Source of the DNA: Maridesulfovibrio sp.
Lineage (GTDB): Bacteria > Desulfobacterota > Desulfovibrionia > Desulfovibrionales > Desulfovibrionaceae
Direction: 5' to 3'
NCBI RefSeq assembly: GCF_963676065.1
Contig: NZ_OY780933.1
Coordinates: forward strand, 558,001 to 622,000
DNA: 64,000 nt
Shown here: piece by piece, positions 45,342-55,252 of the stretch
Layout: every line of letters starts with the position of its first letter
Numbering within the stretch: the stretch's first letter is position 1
Notes under the pieces: model-generated
What the model was told of the DNA's origin: nothing
Seen by the model: the letters and a program-made list of their open reading frames with translations, nothing else
The model's database searches: none
Position numbers and translations under genes: made by a program

Positions 45342-45506
45342 CTATTTCTTTTCTTCGGGCTTTCCTGCCAGCCCGCAATACCCCTTATCTCCGTCAGCGA
45401 AACGCCACATCATACACATCGTGCCCTGACAGAATTTCATTTTGTCATCACTTGTCATCAGGTAAGGGCAATATTTGAATTTAGCTTCATTTTCAGAATT
45501 GAGCAT
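45342..45506 (-). CDS. 54-residue Cys-rich small protein
   Basis: Encodes MLNSENEAKFKYCPYLM and continues to GLAGKPEEKK. GAGG lies 6 bp before the ATG. Four cysteines (C13, C26, C31, C44) with FCQGTMCMMWRFAD in the middle suggest a metal-binding fold. It starts 13 bp after the stop of the exported-protein gene and is therefore its likely operon partner. No family recognised. Confidence 0.65.
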   Translation of the reverse strand: MLNSENEAKFKYCPYLMTSDDKMKFCQGTMCMMWRFADGDKGYCGLAGKPEEKK

Positions 45507-45519
45507 GGCTACCTCGCTG

Positions 45520-46731
45520 CTAGTTGGAGACTACTTTTTCATAGATCAGACACTGCTTGCCCATGGCCTGCTTGACATATTCCTTGACCAGAACACCGAT
45601 GCGCTCTTCACGGGTAAACTTATCGGCATACTTACCGTTTTCATAAACCTCGGGGAATTTATCTGACAGCACCGGATGTTCTTCAGCAATATGTTCGACC
45701 TGCTTTGAATATTCGGAGATATAACTGTTGATGTCCTTGTCGGACATCGCTTCGATTTCGCGCACCTTTTCGGCGAATTTTTCAGGGGACGGAAGATTAT
45801 CAGATTCCATCAAACCGGTAAAAGCACGACCGAAACGTTGGCTGCCTTCAAAGATGTGCTTGGGGCGAACCACGTTCAATCCGGCCCACCCTGCGCGCAG
45901 CCATTTAAACAGATAGCTGACAGTCTGGCCGGGATTATTCTTATCCTGAATGTACAGATTCAAAGACATGGAATCGTACATATAAGTATCCATCCAGCCC
46001 ATACCGCCTGAAGTCAGACCGGGGATGCCGCTGTAGAAATAATTCCACTGGTTATCATCCACTACCAGCCCCTTCATACCAACGCTGGATTTATCGATCT
46101 GCTTGGAAACGGAAAGAAAGACATCGCGGCCCTTATATTTAAGCAGAACCAACAGACGGTTCAGGTCATAGCGATAATATCCGCCGCCGAATGAATCGGG
46201 AGTGTTGACTTCAAATTCCTTACCACGCCAGACCCTCGGAGCCGCACAATCATCAAGGTATTTCCATGGCTGTACTTTTTCAGCGTAGAACTGACTGTCC
46301 TGATGCCAGCCACTGACCCGGATTACTGACGGATAAATAGCGTAGTTAGGAATTTCCGGATTGTATGTGTACTCAAGAATCCGTTTCAACCCGGCTTTAA
46401 CCTGCATACGCATTGCTGCCCCGTTGGCTGAATCGCGCTTGGGAAGTTTGATAATTTCATCCGTTGCCGGAGAATCATCAACGTATTTAATTAAAGCTTG
46501 AATCTTGGACCCATCAAGATTGGACTCATTACCGTCGAGGAAGGCAAAAAGATAATCTAGACCATTGTCAACTTCTTTAGGAAGCGTTGCTTTTTTTTCA
46601 TTTTTCTTTTCAGAAAAAGTAGCGCACTCGGCACCGCCGTCCATGGCAAGGACAGAAATAATCATAATCAACGTAACGGCAACAGCGCGGAATAATACCC
46701 GAAAAGACTTCGACCCCAAAGAAAAATTCAT
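45520..46731 (-). CDS. Exported protein of unknown function
   Basis: 403 residues with an N-terminal signal peptide (~13-37, VAVTLIMIISVLAMDGGAECA). If the cysteine after GAE were lipidated it could be a lipoprotein, but the lipobox is poor. The mature part is mixed and aromatic (SGWHQDSQFYAEKVQPWKYLDD, GGGYYRYDLNRLLVLLKYKG, GGMGWMDTYMYDSMSLNLYI). No family recognised. GGAAGGTG precedes the ATG. It precedes the Cys-rich small protein in one operon. Confidence 0.8.
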   Translation of the reverse strand: MNFSLGSKSFRVLFRAVAVTLIMIISVLAMDGGAECATFSEKKNEKKATLPKEVDNGLDYLFAFLDGNESNLDGSKIQALIKYVDDSPATDEIIKLPKRDSANGAAMRMQVKAGLKRILEYTYNPEIPNYAIYPSVIRVSGWHQDSQFYAEKVQPWKYLDDCAAPRVWRGKEFEVNTPDSFGGGYYRYDLNRLLVLLKYKGRDVFLSVSKQIDKSSVGMKGLVVDDNQWNYFYSGIPGLTSGGMGWMDTYMYDSMSLNLYIQDKNNPGQTVSYLFKWLRAGWAGLNVVRPKHIFEGSQRFGRAFTGLMESDNLPSPEKFAEKVREIEAMSDKDINSYISEYSKQVEHIAEEHPVLSDKFPEVYENGKYADKFTREERIGVLVKEYVKQAMGKQCLIYEKVVSN

Positions 46732-46793
46732 ATATTGTATTCACCTTCCCGCATTATTGGTACGGGTTTTTGTTAATGTTTCCTACTCCATAT

Positions 46794-46868
46794 TTATGCA
46801 CTAATCCCCATCTTGGCAAGTCTTGCATATCTACGGAAACCTTCATCCATGCAGGAATAGGCCTGCAT
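46794..46868 (-). CDS. Possible 24-residue microprotein
   Basis: ATG 46868 follows AAAGGG at short spacing and encodes MQAYSCMDEGFRRYARLAKM plus GISA. The sequence is amphipathic, basic and non-random in look, and precedes the exported-protein gene by 62 bp. It may be a leader peptide or a real microprotein. The remaining 46869-47046 interval shows only the chemoreceptor terminator. Confidence 0.3.
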   Translation of the reverse strand: MQAYSCMDEGFRRYARLAKMGISA

Positions 46869-46991
46869 CAGCCCTTTACATGGCTATTGCAAAAGTAACA
46901 CCTGTCGCCGCTTCATCTATAATTCAAGAATAATACACGAACTGAATCCCCTTCCAGACGGGTGTAAAATGTCAATAGTCAATTAGACGTC

Positions 46992-47025
46992 AAAAAGGCC
47001 GGGCGAAAATGAATTCACCCGGCCT
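46992..47025 (-). terminator. Terminator of the chemoreceptor gene
   Basis: Stem aggccggg / cccggcct with a 14-base loop. On the minus strand the stem is followed directly by TTTTTG. Confidence 0.88.
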
Positions 47026-47046
47026 GATGTCTTATAAATTATGATT

Positions 47047-49140
47047 CTATGAATTTTTCAAGTCTTCAATCAGATTATTCAGCATATTGGCAAGTTCCGA
47101 CAGATTGGCCATGGCTTCTGCGGACTGTTCCATCGCGTTGAAGTTTTCGTCAGCAATGCGGTTGATTTCTGAAGTTGACATATTAATTTCCTCTGAAGCT
47201 GCGCTCTGCTCTTCCGCAGCCGTCGCAATCGAGCGGACCTGCTCCGCAACCAGATCAATGATGTCAAGGATTGAAGTCAATGCTTCCCCGGCTTCATTTA
47301 CCAATGTCGTCGTAGAATCGACCATCTCGGCCGTTTCGGACATGGTATTGATCGAATTTCTTGAAGACTGCTGAATGGAACCGATAGCCTCGCCTACTTC
47401 AGATGTCGCGCTAACTGTCTTTTCTGCGAGCTTGCGCACTTCATCAGCTACAACAGCGAAACCGCGTCCAGCTTCCCCGGCCCGGGCTGCTTCAATGGCC
47501 GCATTCAGCGCCAACAGGTTCGTCTGATCAGCAATATCTGTGATAACGCTCATGACGCTGCTGATTGATTCTGCTTTTTCGCCCAACTGCCCCATTTCAG
47601 TGCTCAGCTTTTCTGATTCAACTTTAAGGTTACCTACAGAGGTTACCACTTTCTTTACAATTTCTGAACCGTGAACAGCTTCGCTCTTAGCCCGATCAGC
47701 TTCTTCTGAGCTTTTCGAGGCATTGGATGCAACCTCAAGAACGGTGGCATTCATCTCTTCCATAGCGGTGGCATTCTCGGCTGCCCGTTCCCGCTGCATT
47801 TCAGAACCGTTTCTCGATTCTTCGACATTTGCGGAAAGCTCGGTGGAAGACGAAGAGATACGCTCCACTATTTCCTCAAGTTGACCGGCGGCCTGCATCA
47901 TGCCTTCGCGCTTAGCGCTTTCAGCTCTGCGAGTGGCTTCTTCAGCCTCGCCCAGAGCTTCCTCGGCCTGAACAGTTTTTTCCTCAGCTTCACGGGTCTT
48001 TTCATCAGCAAGGGAAATTGTCTTAACAAGCTCCCGCGTCATTGATTGCAGGTTATCCAACAGCTCTCGCAGTTCGGCGCGGTAAGACGCTTCTTCAGGC
48101 TCTGCATTGTAATTTCCTGCGGCAATCTCCTTGGCAAAACCGCCCATGGCATGAATTGGGCGCACAAGGCTGCGGTTAACCATCGCTGCTCCTAAAGCTC
48201 CGAAGAGAAGAGCCGCCACAGCTGCAATCATCAGCATAGTTTTATTTGCTTCCCTGGATGCCATATAAATTTCATCATGAGGAAGAAAGGCTATAAGCGT
48301 CCAGCCGGTTTCCTTGGATCTGTAAACCTCTGCGGAAAATTTATTTCCCTTAAAATCAAGAGAACCTAACCAGGCCTCCTTGGAATTATAAGCCTCTTTC
48401 AGTGCTGTGTTATCTATTTCATTAACTTTCTTAAAATTATTTTCCGGAGTCTTGGGGTCCGCCAAAATTGTTCCGTCACCTTGAACGAGAACGACAAAAC
48501 CTGTTTCACCGATATTAAGATTGTTAATAATTTTTGTAAGGTCTCCAAGTGAAATATCCACCGCGGAAACACCAATAAAATTTCCGCTATTGTTTCTTAT
48601 CTTGGTCACATACCCGATATTGGGAAAGCCCTCGGTTGTCATATACGCAGAAAGCAATGACGACTCCTTAGAAGAAGTCTTACCTTCCTTATACCAAGGC
48701 CTTTTACGCGGATCATAATCATTTTTTAATGTGTCGGAGCCGTCCTGTGTGTATCCACCATCTTCAAAGCCCAGATAAACATAGGCAAAAGCAGGATTGG
48801 CATCCATCAGATTATTTGCCAGCCGGTTGACCTTGATTTCTGAAGGATCTGTTGCAAACTGGGCAGGTTTTGATGGACCTTCCAATTCAAAATACTTAGT
48901 CCACTTACCTATAGCATTCTTTGTTTCATCCAGTTCAGCCACGAACCTGCTGACGTTCTCAGCTTTCTTCAATATTTCTGCAATATAGTTATTAATTAAC
49001 TTAAGTTCCTGACTTGCAGTTTTCCGGTATGAATCCTCGGCAGTACTGTCAAACTGCATAGAAACAGTAAACATTACAACTGCCACAGAAATTATCATGG
49101 GCAACACAATAGCTAAGATCATCCTTGTCCTGATTCTCAC
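47047..49140 (-). CDS. Methyl-accepting chemotaxis protein with dCache sensor
   Basis: 697 residues. TM1 (~7-27), double Cache domain (~35-295; YDPRKRPWYKEGKTSSKES, FIGVSAVDISLGDL), TM2 (~300-320), HAMP, coiled coil and signalling domain with [20 protein letters not shown] near 535-555. GGGAGAAG fits the GTG start. The signalling part is very like that of the receptor at 15041, but the sensor regions differ, so they probably detect different ligands. No CheR pentapeptide at the end. Confidence 0.94.
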   Translation of the reverse strand: MRIRTRMILAIVLPMIISVAVVMFTVSMQFDSTAEDSYRKTASQELKLINNYIAEILKKAENVSRFVAELDETKNAIGKWTKYFELEGPSKPAQFATDPSEIKVNRLANNLMDANPAFAYVYLGFEDGGYTQDGSDTLKNDYDPRKRPWYKEGKTSSKESSLLSAYMTTEGFPNIGYVTKIRNNSGNFIGVSAVDISLGDLTKIINNLNIGETGFVVLVQGDGTILADPKTPENNFKKVNEIDNTALKEAYNSKEAWLGSLDFKGNKFSAEVYRSKETGWTLIAFLPHDEIYMASREANKTMLMIAAVAALLFGALGAAMVNRSLVRPIHAMGGFAKEIAAGNYNAEPEEASYRAELRELLDNLQSMTRELVKTISLADEKTREAEEKTVQAEEALGEAEEATRRAESAKREGMMQAAGQLEEIVERISSSSTELSANVEESRNGSEMQRERAAENATAMEEMNATVLEVASNASKSSEEADRAKSEAVHGSEIVKKVVTSVGNLKVESEKLSTEMGQLGEKAESISSVMSVITDIADQTNLLALNAAIEAARAGEAGRGFAVVADEVRKLAEKTVSATSEVGEAIGSIQQSSRNSINTMSETAEMVDSTTTLVNEAGEALTSILDIIDLVAEQVRSIATAAEEQSAASEEINMSTSEINRIADENFNAMEQSAEAMANLSELANMLNNLIEDLKNS

Positions 49141-49280
49141 GGTACTTCTCCCTGCAATAGATATAACACATAGGATCTCCAGCCTTAACTATACCTTATT
49201 TATTTTTTCTGTCTATAAGTTCGTTACCATTAATGTGTGTTTTCTGTTAATTTTTGCGGCAGGAAAAAAGGCACAAAAAA

Positions 49281-49298
49281 AGGCGCTCAAAAGCGCCT
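49281..49298 (-). terminator. Terminator of the ferredoxin gene
   Basis: Stem aggcgct / agcgcct with loop caaa, followed on the minus strand by TTTTTTT. Confidence 0.92.
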
Positions 49299-49327
49299 TC
49301 ACATAATATAAAATTCAACCAAAACAG

Positions 49328-49570
<243 letters not shown>

Positions 49571-49691
49571 TTAACCACAAACAACATCTTTCATGCAAGT
49601 TTTAATTCCAAAAATATATATGCTCTAGCATTTATTACTTTCACATGAACAACGGGCTTGAGGCACGCTGTGACCGGAGAAAAATTACATT

Positions 49692-49738
49692 AAACCGAGA
49701 AAGCCCCATGATAAAATCACGGGGCTTTTTCGGTTTAA
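49692..49738. terminator. Bidirectional terminator after livF
   Basis: Outer arm aaaccga/tcggttt and inner arm aaagcccc/ggggcttt enclose a loop with atgat/atcac. It lies 14 bp beyond the livF stop, which is at 49752. Confidence 0.88.
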
Positions 49739-49751
49739 ACTACATGTGTTT

Positions 49752-50465
49752 CTATTCCCCGAGATAAGCCTTCTGGATATCCGGATTATTGAGAAGTTTG
49801 GACGCTTCATCTTCCATGACTACACTACCGGTTTCTAATACGTAACCTCGGTGAGCCATGCTCAACGCCACTCTGGCATTCTGTTCAACCAATATGATGG
49901 TCGTTCCCAATTTATTGATTTCACGGATAATATCAAAGATCTGCTTAACGATAAGCGGTGCCAACCCGAGGGAAGGTTCATCCAATAAAAGGACCTTAGG
50001 ACGACTCATCAGTGCACGGCCGATGGCCAGCATCTGCTGCTCTCCCCCGGAAAGAGTTCCTCCTGCTTGCCTGCGCCTTTCACGCAGAATCGGAAACATG
50101 GCAAAGACTCTCTCCATATCGTCGGCTATTTCTGTATCATTGCGAAAAAAAGCTCCCATATCGAGGTTTTCCTCAATACTGAGCCGAGGAAAAATGCGCC
50201 TCCCTTCCGGGACCTGGCACAGGCCCATCGCCGGCAAACGGTCAGAAGCAATCTTATTGATACATTTTCCCTGATAGAAGACCTCTCCCGCAGTAGATTT
50301 GACTATATTGCAGATGGTCATAAGGGTCGTGGATTTTCCAGCTCCGTTTGCACCGATGATGGAGACAATCTCCCCTTCCATCGCCTTAATACTTATCCCT
50401 TTAAGGGCCTTGATGCTGCCATATCCCGCGTGGATATCACGGAGTTCTAAGATAGGTTCAGACAT
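49752..50465 (-). CDS. livF: Branched-chain amino acid ABC transporter, ATP-binding protein LivF
   Basis: 237 residues. ABC ATPase with Walker A GANGAGKST (~39-47), signature LSGGEQQMLAIGRAL, Walker B VLLLDEPSLGLAP and H-loop region VEQNARVAL; the latter sequences are typical of LivF. It powers uptake of leucine/isoleucine/valine-type or related substrates. AAAGGAT in the livM end is the ribosome site; the gap is 3 bp. Last gene of livGKHMF. Confidence 0.95.
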   Translation of the reverse strand: MSEPILELRDIHAGYGSIKALKGISIKAMEGEIVSIIGANGAGKSTTLMTICNIVKSTAGEVFYQGKCINKIASDRLPAMGLCQVPEGRRIFPRLSIEENLDMGAFFRNDTEIADDMERVFAMFPILRERRRQAGGTLSGGEQQMLAIGRALMSRPKVLLLDEPSLGLAPLIVKQIFDIIREINKLGTTIILVEQNARVALSMAHRGYVLETGSVVMEDEASKLLNNPDIQKAYLGE

Positions 50466-50468
50466 GAC

Positions 50469-51686
50469 TTAATCCTTTCCAGCCTTCATTTTGCGTTTGG
50501 GAGGCAGTAGTCCCTGGGGCCTGAAAAGCATCATCAGAGTCATAACACCACCGAAAACAAGCATGCGATAAAGTTCAAAATCCCTGAATATTTCCGGCAG
50601 GGCAATCAGAGCCAGAGCGCCGAGGATAACCCCGGGAATGGACCCCATACCGCCGAGCACAACCATGGACAAAACCATCGCCGACTCAAGGAAAGTGAAT
50701 GATTCAGGACTGACAAAGCGCATGCGTGCTGCATAGAAAGCCCCGGCCATACCGCCGAAACAGGCACCGGAGCAATAAGCCAGCAGCTTCATATAAAATG
50801 TGGGAATACCCATGACCTCTGCGGCGGTCTCATCCTCGCGGATTGCCTCCCACGCGCGCCCGATACGTGAATGGTTTAACCGATAGATCGCAATAATAGT
50901 GAATACTACCAGCGCCAGAATCACGTAGTAGATCAGGGAAAGTTTTTTAAGCCAGAGATGTTCAAAAGTCATCCCGTTACCGAAATCCGGCCAGTAAATC
51001 CCCGGAGCCTTGATCCCTGTTATACCGTTAGGACCATTTGTCAGACTCATCCAGTTATTGAAAACCATACGCACAATTTCCGCGAAACCGAGAGTCACAA
51101 TGGCAAGATAGTCCCCGCGCATCCGCATGGAGCAATAACCGATGATACAAGCGCCGATTCCAGCCACTGCCGCGCTAAGTGGCAGACAAAGCCAAAACGA
51201 CAGCTTATAGGAAACTGAAAGCAATGCGTAAGTGTAAGCTCCCAGTCCGTAGAAAGCGATATAACCGAGGTCGAGCATACCTGCCAAACCAACAACTATA
51301 TTGAGTCCCAGCCCAAGGCAGATGTAAATCATGCAGTTAATGGCTACATCCTGAGCATAACGCCCGAAAAGATGCGGGTATGCCACAGCAAAGGCAAGCA
51401 GCATGAAAGCCCATACAGCGAAAGGCATAGCCGAGGTTGCTTTTTTTACCCCGCCCACTGCTGCACCGGCAGGCTTGGTTATAAAATTGAAAAAACCGAT
51501 GCTGTTGAGCTGGTAGACTACGAGGATGGATGAACAGCCAAGGGCTATTTTCCACCAGACCGCAAAAGTGGTCGCCACTTCCAATCCTTCAGGCTTAACC
51601 CCAAGCAAGGGCCAGAGCAGGACGAACAACCAGATCATCCCAACGCCTAAAGAAGTCCAGTGCTTTTTAAACTCTGGTATCGTCAA
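50469..51686 (-). CDS. livM: Branched-chain amino acid ABC transporter, permease LivM
   Basis: About 405 residues starting at TTG 51686 (LTIPEFKKHW), which has GGGAGAG at good spacing inside the livH end; an upstream in-frame GTG-type start at 51728 lacks a site. Many membrane segments, and the LivM signature NIVVGLAGMLDLGYIAFYGLGAYTYALL. RIGRAWEAIREDETAAEVMGI is the ATPase-contacting EAA-like loop. The long N-terminal ~100 residues with extra hydrophobic segments are typical of Desulfovibrio LivM. Confidence 0.93.
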   Translation of the reverse strand: MTIPEFKKHWTSLGVGMIWLFVLLWPLLGVKPEGLEVATTFAVWWKIALGCSSILVVYQLNSIGFFNFITKPAGAAVGGVKKATSAMPFAVWAFMLLAFAVAYPHLFGRYAQDVAINCMIYICLGLGLNIVVGLAGMLDLGYIAFYGLGAYTYALLSVSYKLSFWLCLPLSAAVAGIGACIIGYCSMRMRGDYLAIVTLGFAEIVRMVFNNWMSLTNGPNGITGIKAPGIYWPDFGNGMTFEHLWLKKLSLIYYVILALVVFTIIAIYRLNHSRIGRAWEAIREDETAAEVMGIPTFYMKLLAYCSGACFGGMAGAFYAARMRFVSPESFTFLESAMVLSMVVLGGMGSIPGVILGALALIALPEIFRDFELYRMLVFGGVMTLMMLFRPQGLLPPKRKMKAGKD

Positions 51687-52569
51687 CGTTCTCTCCCATG
51701 ATTCCTGAGGGTCTGAAATAGAGCACACCGATAAGGATCAAAAATGCAAAAACATCTTTGTATTCACCGGAGATATAACCTGCGGCAAAAATCTCGACCA
51801 TGCCGATGATAAAGCCTCCGATCATCGCGCCGGTGATGTTACCTATGCCTCCAAGTACTGCGGCTGCAAAGGCCTTGATACCCGGAACAAACCCCATATC
51901 GTAACGAACTGACCCATAATAAAGGCCAACCATTATCCCGGCCGCTGCGGCCAGCCCGGCACCGATTGCAAAAGTCAGGCTGATGATGCGGTTGGAGTTG
52001 ATTCCAACCAAAGCAGACATGATCTTGTCCTGCGCAGTGGAACGCATGGCCTTACCTATGCGGGTCTTGAAGACCAGAAAATTAAGGGCAACGAGCAGAA
52101 AAGCTGTCAGACTGACTATAAACAGCTGCATATATGAAAGCATGACTGTTCCGAACTCAAATCCGCCCTGAGTAAGCTCTGTCGGGTATGCGCGGTCATA
52201 AACGCCCTGAGTAAGCATAAGTCCGTTCTGCAAAAAGATAGACATACCCAATGCTGAAAGCAGCACTGAAAGTCTTGAAGAGCTACGCAGAGGTTTATAG
52301 GCGACCTTCTCCACTGCCATGGCAAGCATAGCGCAATAAGCCATCGCCAAAATTAGTGAGCCGGACAGGCAGACCCATGCGGGAGCACCCTGTGCCAGAA
52401 GGTAGCTCATAAAGATAACACCGACATAACCGCCGGCAGCAAAAAACTCCCCGTGTGCGAAGTTAATAAGCTGAATGATGCCGTACACCATGGTATACCC
52501 CAGCGCGATCAGTGCATAAACACTGCCGAGAGTAATACCGTTGATGAGTTGTTGAAAAAAATATTCCAT
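51667..52569 (-). CDS. livH: Branched-chain amino acid ABC transporter, permease LivH
   Basis: 300 residues with about eight membrane helices. The N-terminal signature QLINGITLGSVYALIALGYTMVYGIIQLINFAHGEF is clear. RIGKAMRSTAQDKIMSALVGI is the coupling loop. The stop overlaps livM by 20 bp. A 143-bp spacer with two stem-loops separates it from livK upstream. Confidence 0.95.
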   Translation of the reverse strand: MEYFFQQLINGITLGSVYALIALGYTMVYGIIQLINFAHGEFFAAGGYVGVIFMSYLLAQGAPAWVCLSGSLILAMAYCAMLAMAVEKVAYKPLRSSSRLSVLLSALGMSIFLQNGLMLTQGVYDRAYPTELTQGGFEFGTVMLSYMQLFIVSLTAFLLVALNFLVFKTRIGKAMRSTAQDKIMSALVGINSNRIISLTFAIGAGLAAAAGIMVGLYYGSVRYDMGFVPGIKAFAAAVLGGIGNITGAMIGGFIIGMVEIFAAGYISGEYKDVFAFLILIGVLYFRPSGIMGENVDDTRV

Positions 52570-52593
52570 GGAATTCCGGGGGCTGTTCGTAAT

Positions 52594-52620
52594 GGCCCCC
52601 GTCCATTATGGACAGGGGCC
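52594..52620 (-). promoter_or_regulatory. GC-rich stem-loop in the livK-livH spacer
   Basis: ggccccc-gtcc / ggac-aggggcc with one mismatch forms a strong hairpin. No T run follows on the minus strand, so it is more likely an mRNA-stabilising or attenuating stem than a full terminator. Confidence 0.6.
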
Positions 52621-52645
52621 GACATTTTTGGCTTCTAGTGTGCCC

Positions 52646-52675
52646 CCTTAAAATAAATCCTTATTTATTTTAAGG
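52646..52675 (-). promoter_or_regulatory. Perfect 13-bp palindrome stem-loop in the livK-livH spacer
   Basis: ccttaaaataaat / atttattttaagg with a 4-base loop, located 38 bp beyond the livK stop. Together with the GC-rich stem it probably lets livK accumulate to a higher level than the permease genes. Confidence 0.65.
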
Positions 52676-52712
52676 AGATCAAATTCATTTACATGAATTT
52701 TCCGGACAATCT

Positions 52713-53846
52713 TTAGTAGAGCTTACCGGTAACAGGGTTCCAGTAGTTGATGAACTTGCCGTTATCAACTTTACGGATGATGTAGTTGGAACCGGAGTCT
52801 CCGTTAGGCTTGAATTTGATGTGCTTGGTTGCACCGTCATAGTCGAGCTTCATGAGTTCAGCCTTTACTTTTTCAGAATCGGCGGAACCGGCGGCCTTGA
52901 GAGCCTTGAAGTATGCCATGGCGGAGTCATATGCATAACCGGAGTATGCACCGGGCTCACCATACTTAGGCTGGTACTGAGCGTAGAATTCTTTATATGC
53001 GGGAGCATTGTCATCGATGAAACCAAAAGTGAGGTAAACATCATTAGCAGCATCTTTCGCAATTTCGATCAGCTGCGGATGGTAAACCGCGTCCTGAGCA
53101 AGACGTGCAGCCTTAATACCCATGCGCTTTGCCTGAATGAGCATAAGCGCTCCGGTAGCGGAGTTCTGCATGGACATGTAATAAACATCAGGATTGACGC
53201 TTTTTACTTTGGTCAGGATAGCGGAAAAATCTTTATCGCCCTGGTTAACGTGTTCATGACCGAGAACCTTAATTCCGGCAGCTTCACACATTTTTTCAAC
53301 ACCGTCAGCAAGCCCCTGTGAGTATGCGGTCTTATCGTCGACGATGTATACGGACTTAGCACCGAGCTGCTCCTGCATGAACTTAAGGGCAATGGCACCC
53401 TGGTCATCATCACGTCCGCACATGCGGAACATGTAAGGAAGACCGCGGGAAGTAACTTTTTCATTAGTGGAGGCCGGGGTAATCATGATGATTGATTCTT
53501 CATCAAGAACTTCGGAAGCGGGCAGAGTCGCACTGGAGCAGTAAGAACCAACAACAGCGTTCGCTTCTTCATTAATCAGTTTGTTTGCGGTTGCCACAGC
53601 CTGACGGGGTTCGCATGCGGTATCCTGAGGAAGAACCTCTATGTTATCAAAACCGGGAATTCCGCCGTTGGCTTTAACAACTTCAACAGCTGTAAGCACG
53701 CCGTTTTTAATGTCGTTACCGTCAGCTGCGTAAGGACCGGTCAGCGGCCCCATGGTTCCGACCTTGAGGGTTTTCGCGAATACCATACCTGCGCTCAGCG
53801 TGAGAATTGCTGCCACAAGTAAAGCTGTAATGATAGAACGTTTCAT
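52713..53846 (-). CDS. livK: Branched-chain amino acid ABC transporter, substrate-binding protein
   Basis: 377 residues with a signal peptide (~1-24, IITALLVAAILTLSAGMVFA). Type I periplasmic binding fold: LKVGTMGPLTGPYAADGNDIKNG, VVGSYCSSATLPASEVLDEESI, MITPASTNEKVTSRGLPYMFR. The domain architecture and the ANKLINEEAN / FRMCGRDDDQG motifs place it with LivJ/LivK proteins. The exact ligand is not readable. GGGAGG precedes the ATG. Confidence 0.93.
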   Translation of the reverse strand: MKRSIITALLVAAILTLSAGMVFAKTLKVGTMGPLTGPYAADGNDIKNGVLTAVEVVKANGGIPGFDNIEVLPQDTACEPRQAVATANKLINEEANAVVGSYCSSATLPASEVLDEESIIMITPASTNEKVTSRGLPYMFRMCGRDDDQGAIALKFMQEQLGAKSVYIVDDKTAYSQGLADGVEKMCEAAGIKVLGHEHVNQGDKDFSAILTKVKSVNPDVYYMSMQNSATGALMLIQAKRMGIKAARLAQDAVYHPQLIEIAKDAANDVYLTFGFIDDNAPAYKEFYAQYQPKYGEPGAYSGYAYDSAMAYFKALKAAGSADSEKVKAELMKLDYDGATKHIKFKPNGDSGSNYIIRKVDNGKFINYWNPVTGKLY

Positions 53847-53875
53847 AAAAAAGAGCCTCCCTAAAGTGAATAAGG

Positions 53876-54631
53876 TTAGTTACCCAGATATGCCTCAATT
53901 ACAGCAGGATTTTTCTGAATTTCTTCAGGGTTACCCTTTGCAATCATCACTCCGTGATCAAGGACCACCAGACGCTGGCAGATACCCATGACAACCTTCA
54001 TGTCATGTTCCACCATAAGTACGTTGATACCCCTTTCGGAAATTTTGCGGATTGTTTCCATCAGCTCGGCACTTTCAGCCGGGTTAAGGCCGGCAGCGGG
54101 TTCATCAAGGAGAATGGAACTAGGTTCTGAAGCCAGTGCCCTCGCAATTTCGAGTCGCCTTTGATGCCCGTATGGAAGACTGGACGCAACCTCGTCAGCA
54201 TAGTCTTCCAACTCCGCGAAACGGAGCTCTTCCATGGCTTTCGCCTTGATACGCTGCTCTTCCTTCTTCTGAGCGGGAGTGCGAAAAATGGCGCCGAAGA
54301 TCCCGCACGAAGAGCGGGAATGCTGGGCAACCATTACGTTTTCAAGAGCTGTCATGTTCTGGAAAAGACGGATATTCTGAAAAGTTCTGGCGATACCTTT
54401 ATGAAGTACCTGATACGGCTTAAGCCCGGTGAGATTCTCACCATTGTACTCCACGTGTCCCCCGGAAGCTGAATAGACCCCGGTTATCACGTTAAAGATT
54501 GTGGTCTTACCTGCGCCATTAGGGCCGATAAGCCCCATAATTTCCCCCGGCATGAGAGAGAAGTTAACCTCTGCCAAAGCCTGCAGCCCACCAAAGCGGA
54601 CGCTCACGTCGTGTAAATGAAGTTCTGCCAT
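53876..54631 (-). CDS. livG: Branched-chain amino acid ABC transporter, ATP-binding protein LivG
   Basis: About 251 residues from ATG 54631 ([15 protein letters not shown]). ABC ATPase with Walker [10 protein letters not shown], signature-like [15 protein letters not shown], Walker [15 protein letters not shown] and [12 protein letters not shown], typical of LivG. ATG codons at 54640 and further upstream are alternatives; none has a perfect ribosome site. First gene of the livGKHMF operon, with livK 29 bp downstream. Confidence 0.93.
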   Translation of the reverse strand: MAELHLHDVSVRFGGLQALAEVNFSLMPGEIMGLIGPNGAGKTTIFNVITGVYSASGGHVEYNGENLTGLKPYQVLHKGIARTFQNIRLFQNMTALENVMVAQHSRSSCGIFGAIFRTPAQKKEEQRIKAKAMEELRFAELEDYADEVASSLPYGHQRRLEIARALASEPSSILLDEPAAGLNPAESAELMETIRKISERGINVLMVEHDMKVVMGICQRLVVLDHGVMIAKGNPEEIQKNPAVIEAYLGN

Positions 54632-55181
54632 ATTGGACATACCTATACACATTATTCTTCTTGAAATCAAGCCGGAATACGTTTTTTATTCCTTACTAGC
54701 TCAACCTAAAGAATTAATATTCGCAACAACAATGTTTTACTGTAACTTAAACTGTATTACTGATTGCATAATCAACATACATACTAAATTTATAGCAACA
54801 GAGTCGATAACTTGATTAAAGAAAAGCAGAACTCGAATTTAACTATATTCTGAATTCTAGAGCTTTTCTCTAATATTAGTATCCACAGCAACCGATTCAC
54901 ATTTGATCATACATATTATAACATGTAATAAAAGCATTTTTTTGCTTACAAATTTGTCCATATATTTAGCATTATTTTCCATATTTGGCTAATTTAGCCT
55001 CTACCGAACGCCTCTTTCACTTACGCTAACATTTAATCTCTTAAATCAAGCTTTTCATGAATATCATTCGAGTATTTTAATTAATTGCAGCATAACAACT
55101 TTCATGCCCGCGCAAATATCTTCTCACTTATGTTAATTATATGGGAAAAAATTTTATTCTGTTGGATTATTTTAAAAAAAA
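54632..55181. other. AT-rich gene-less stretch between the qmo terminator and livG
   Basis: About 550 bp with no credible ORF on either strand. It must carry the livG promoter on the minus strand, but I see no clear -35/-10 pair or sigma54 site. No repeat or RNA structure was recognised. Confidence 0.5.
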
Positions 55182-55212
55182 ATGACCCTGCCCGCATTGC
55201 GGACAGGGTCAT
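55182..55212 (-). terminator. Terminator of the qmo operon
   Basis: Stem atgaccctg-ccgc / gcgg-cagggtcat (small mismatches) followed on the minus strand by nine T. It lies about 40 bp beyond the qmoD stop. Confidence 0.92.
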
Positions 55213-55252
55213 TATATTCTTCAAATAAATGAAGTGAATAGGCTTAAACGGC

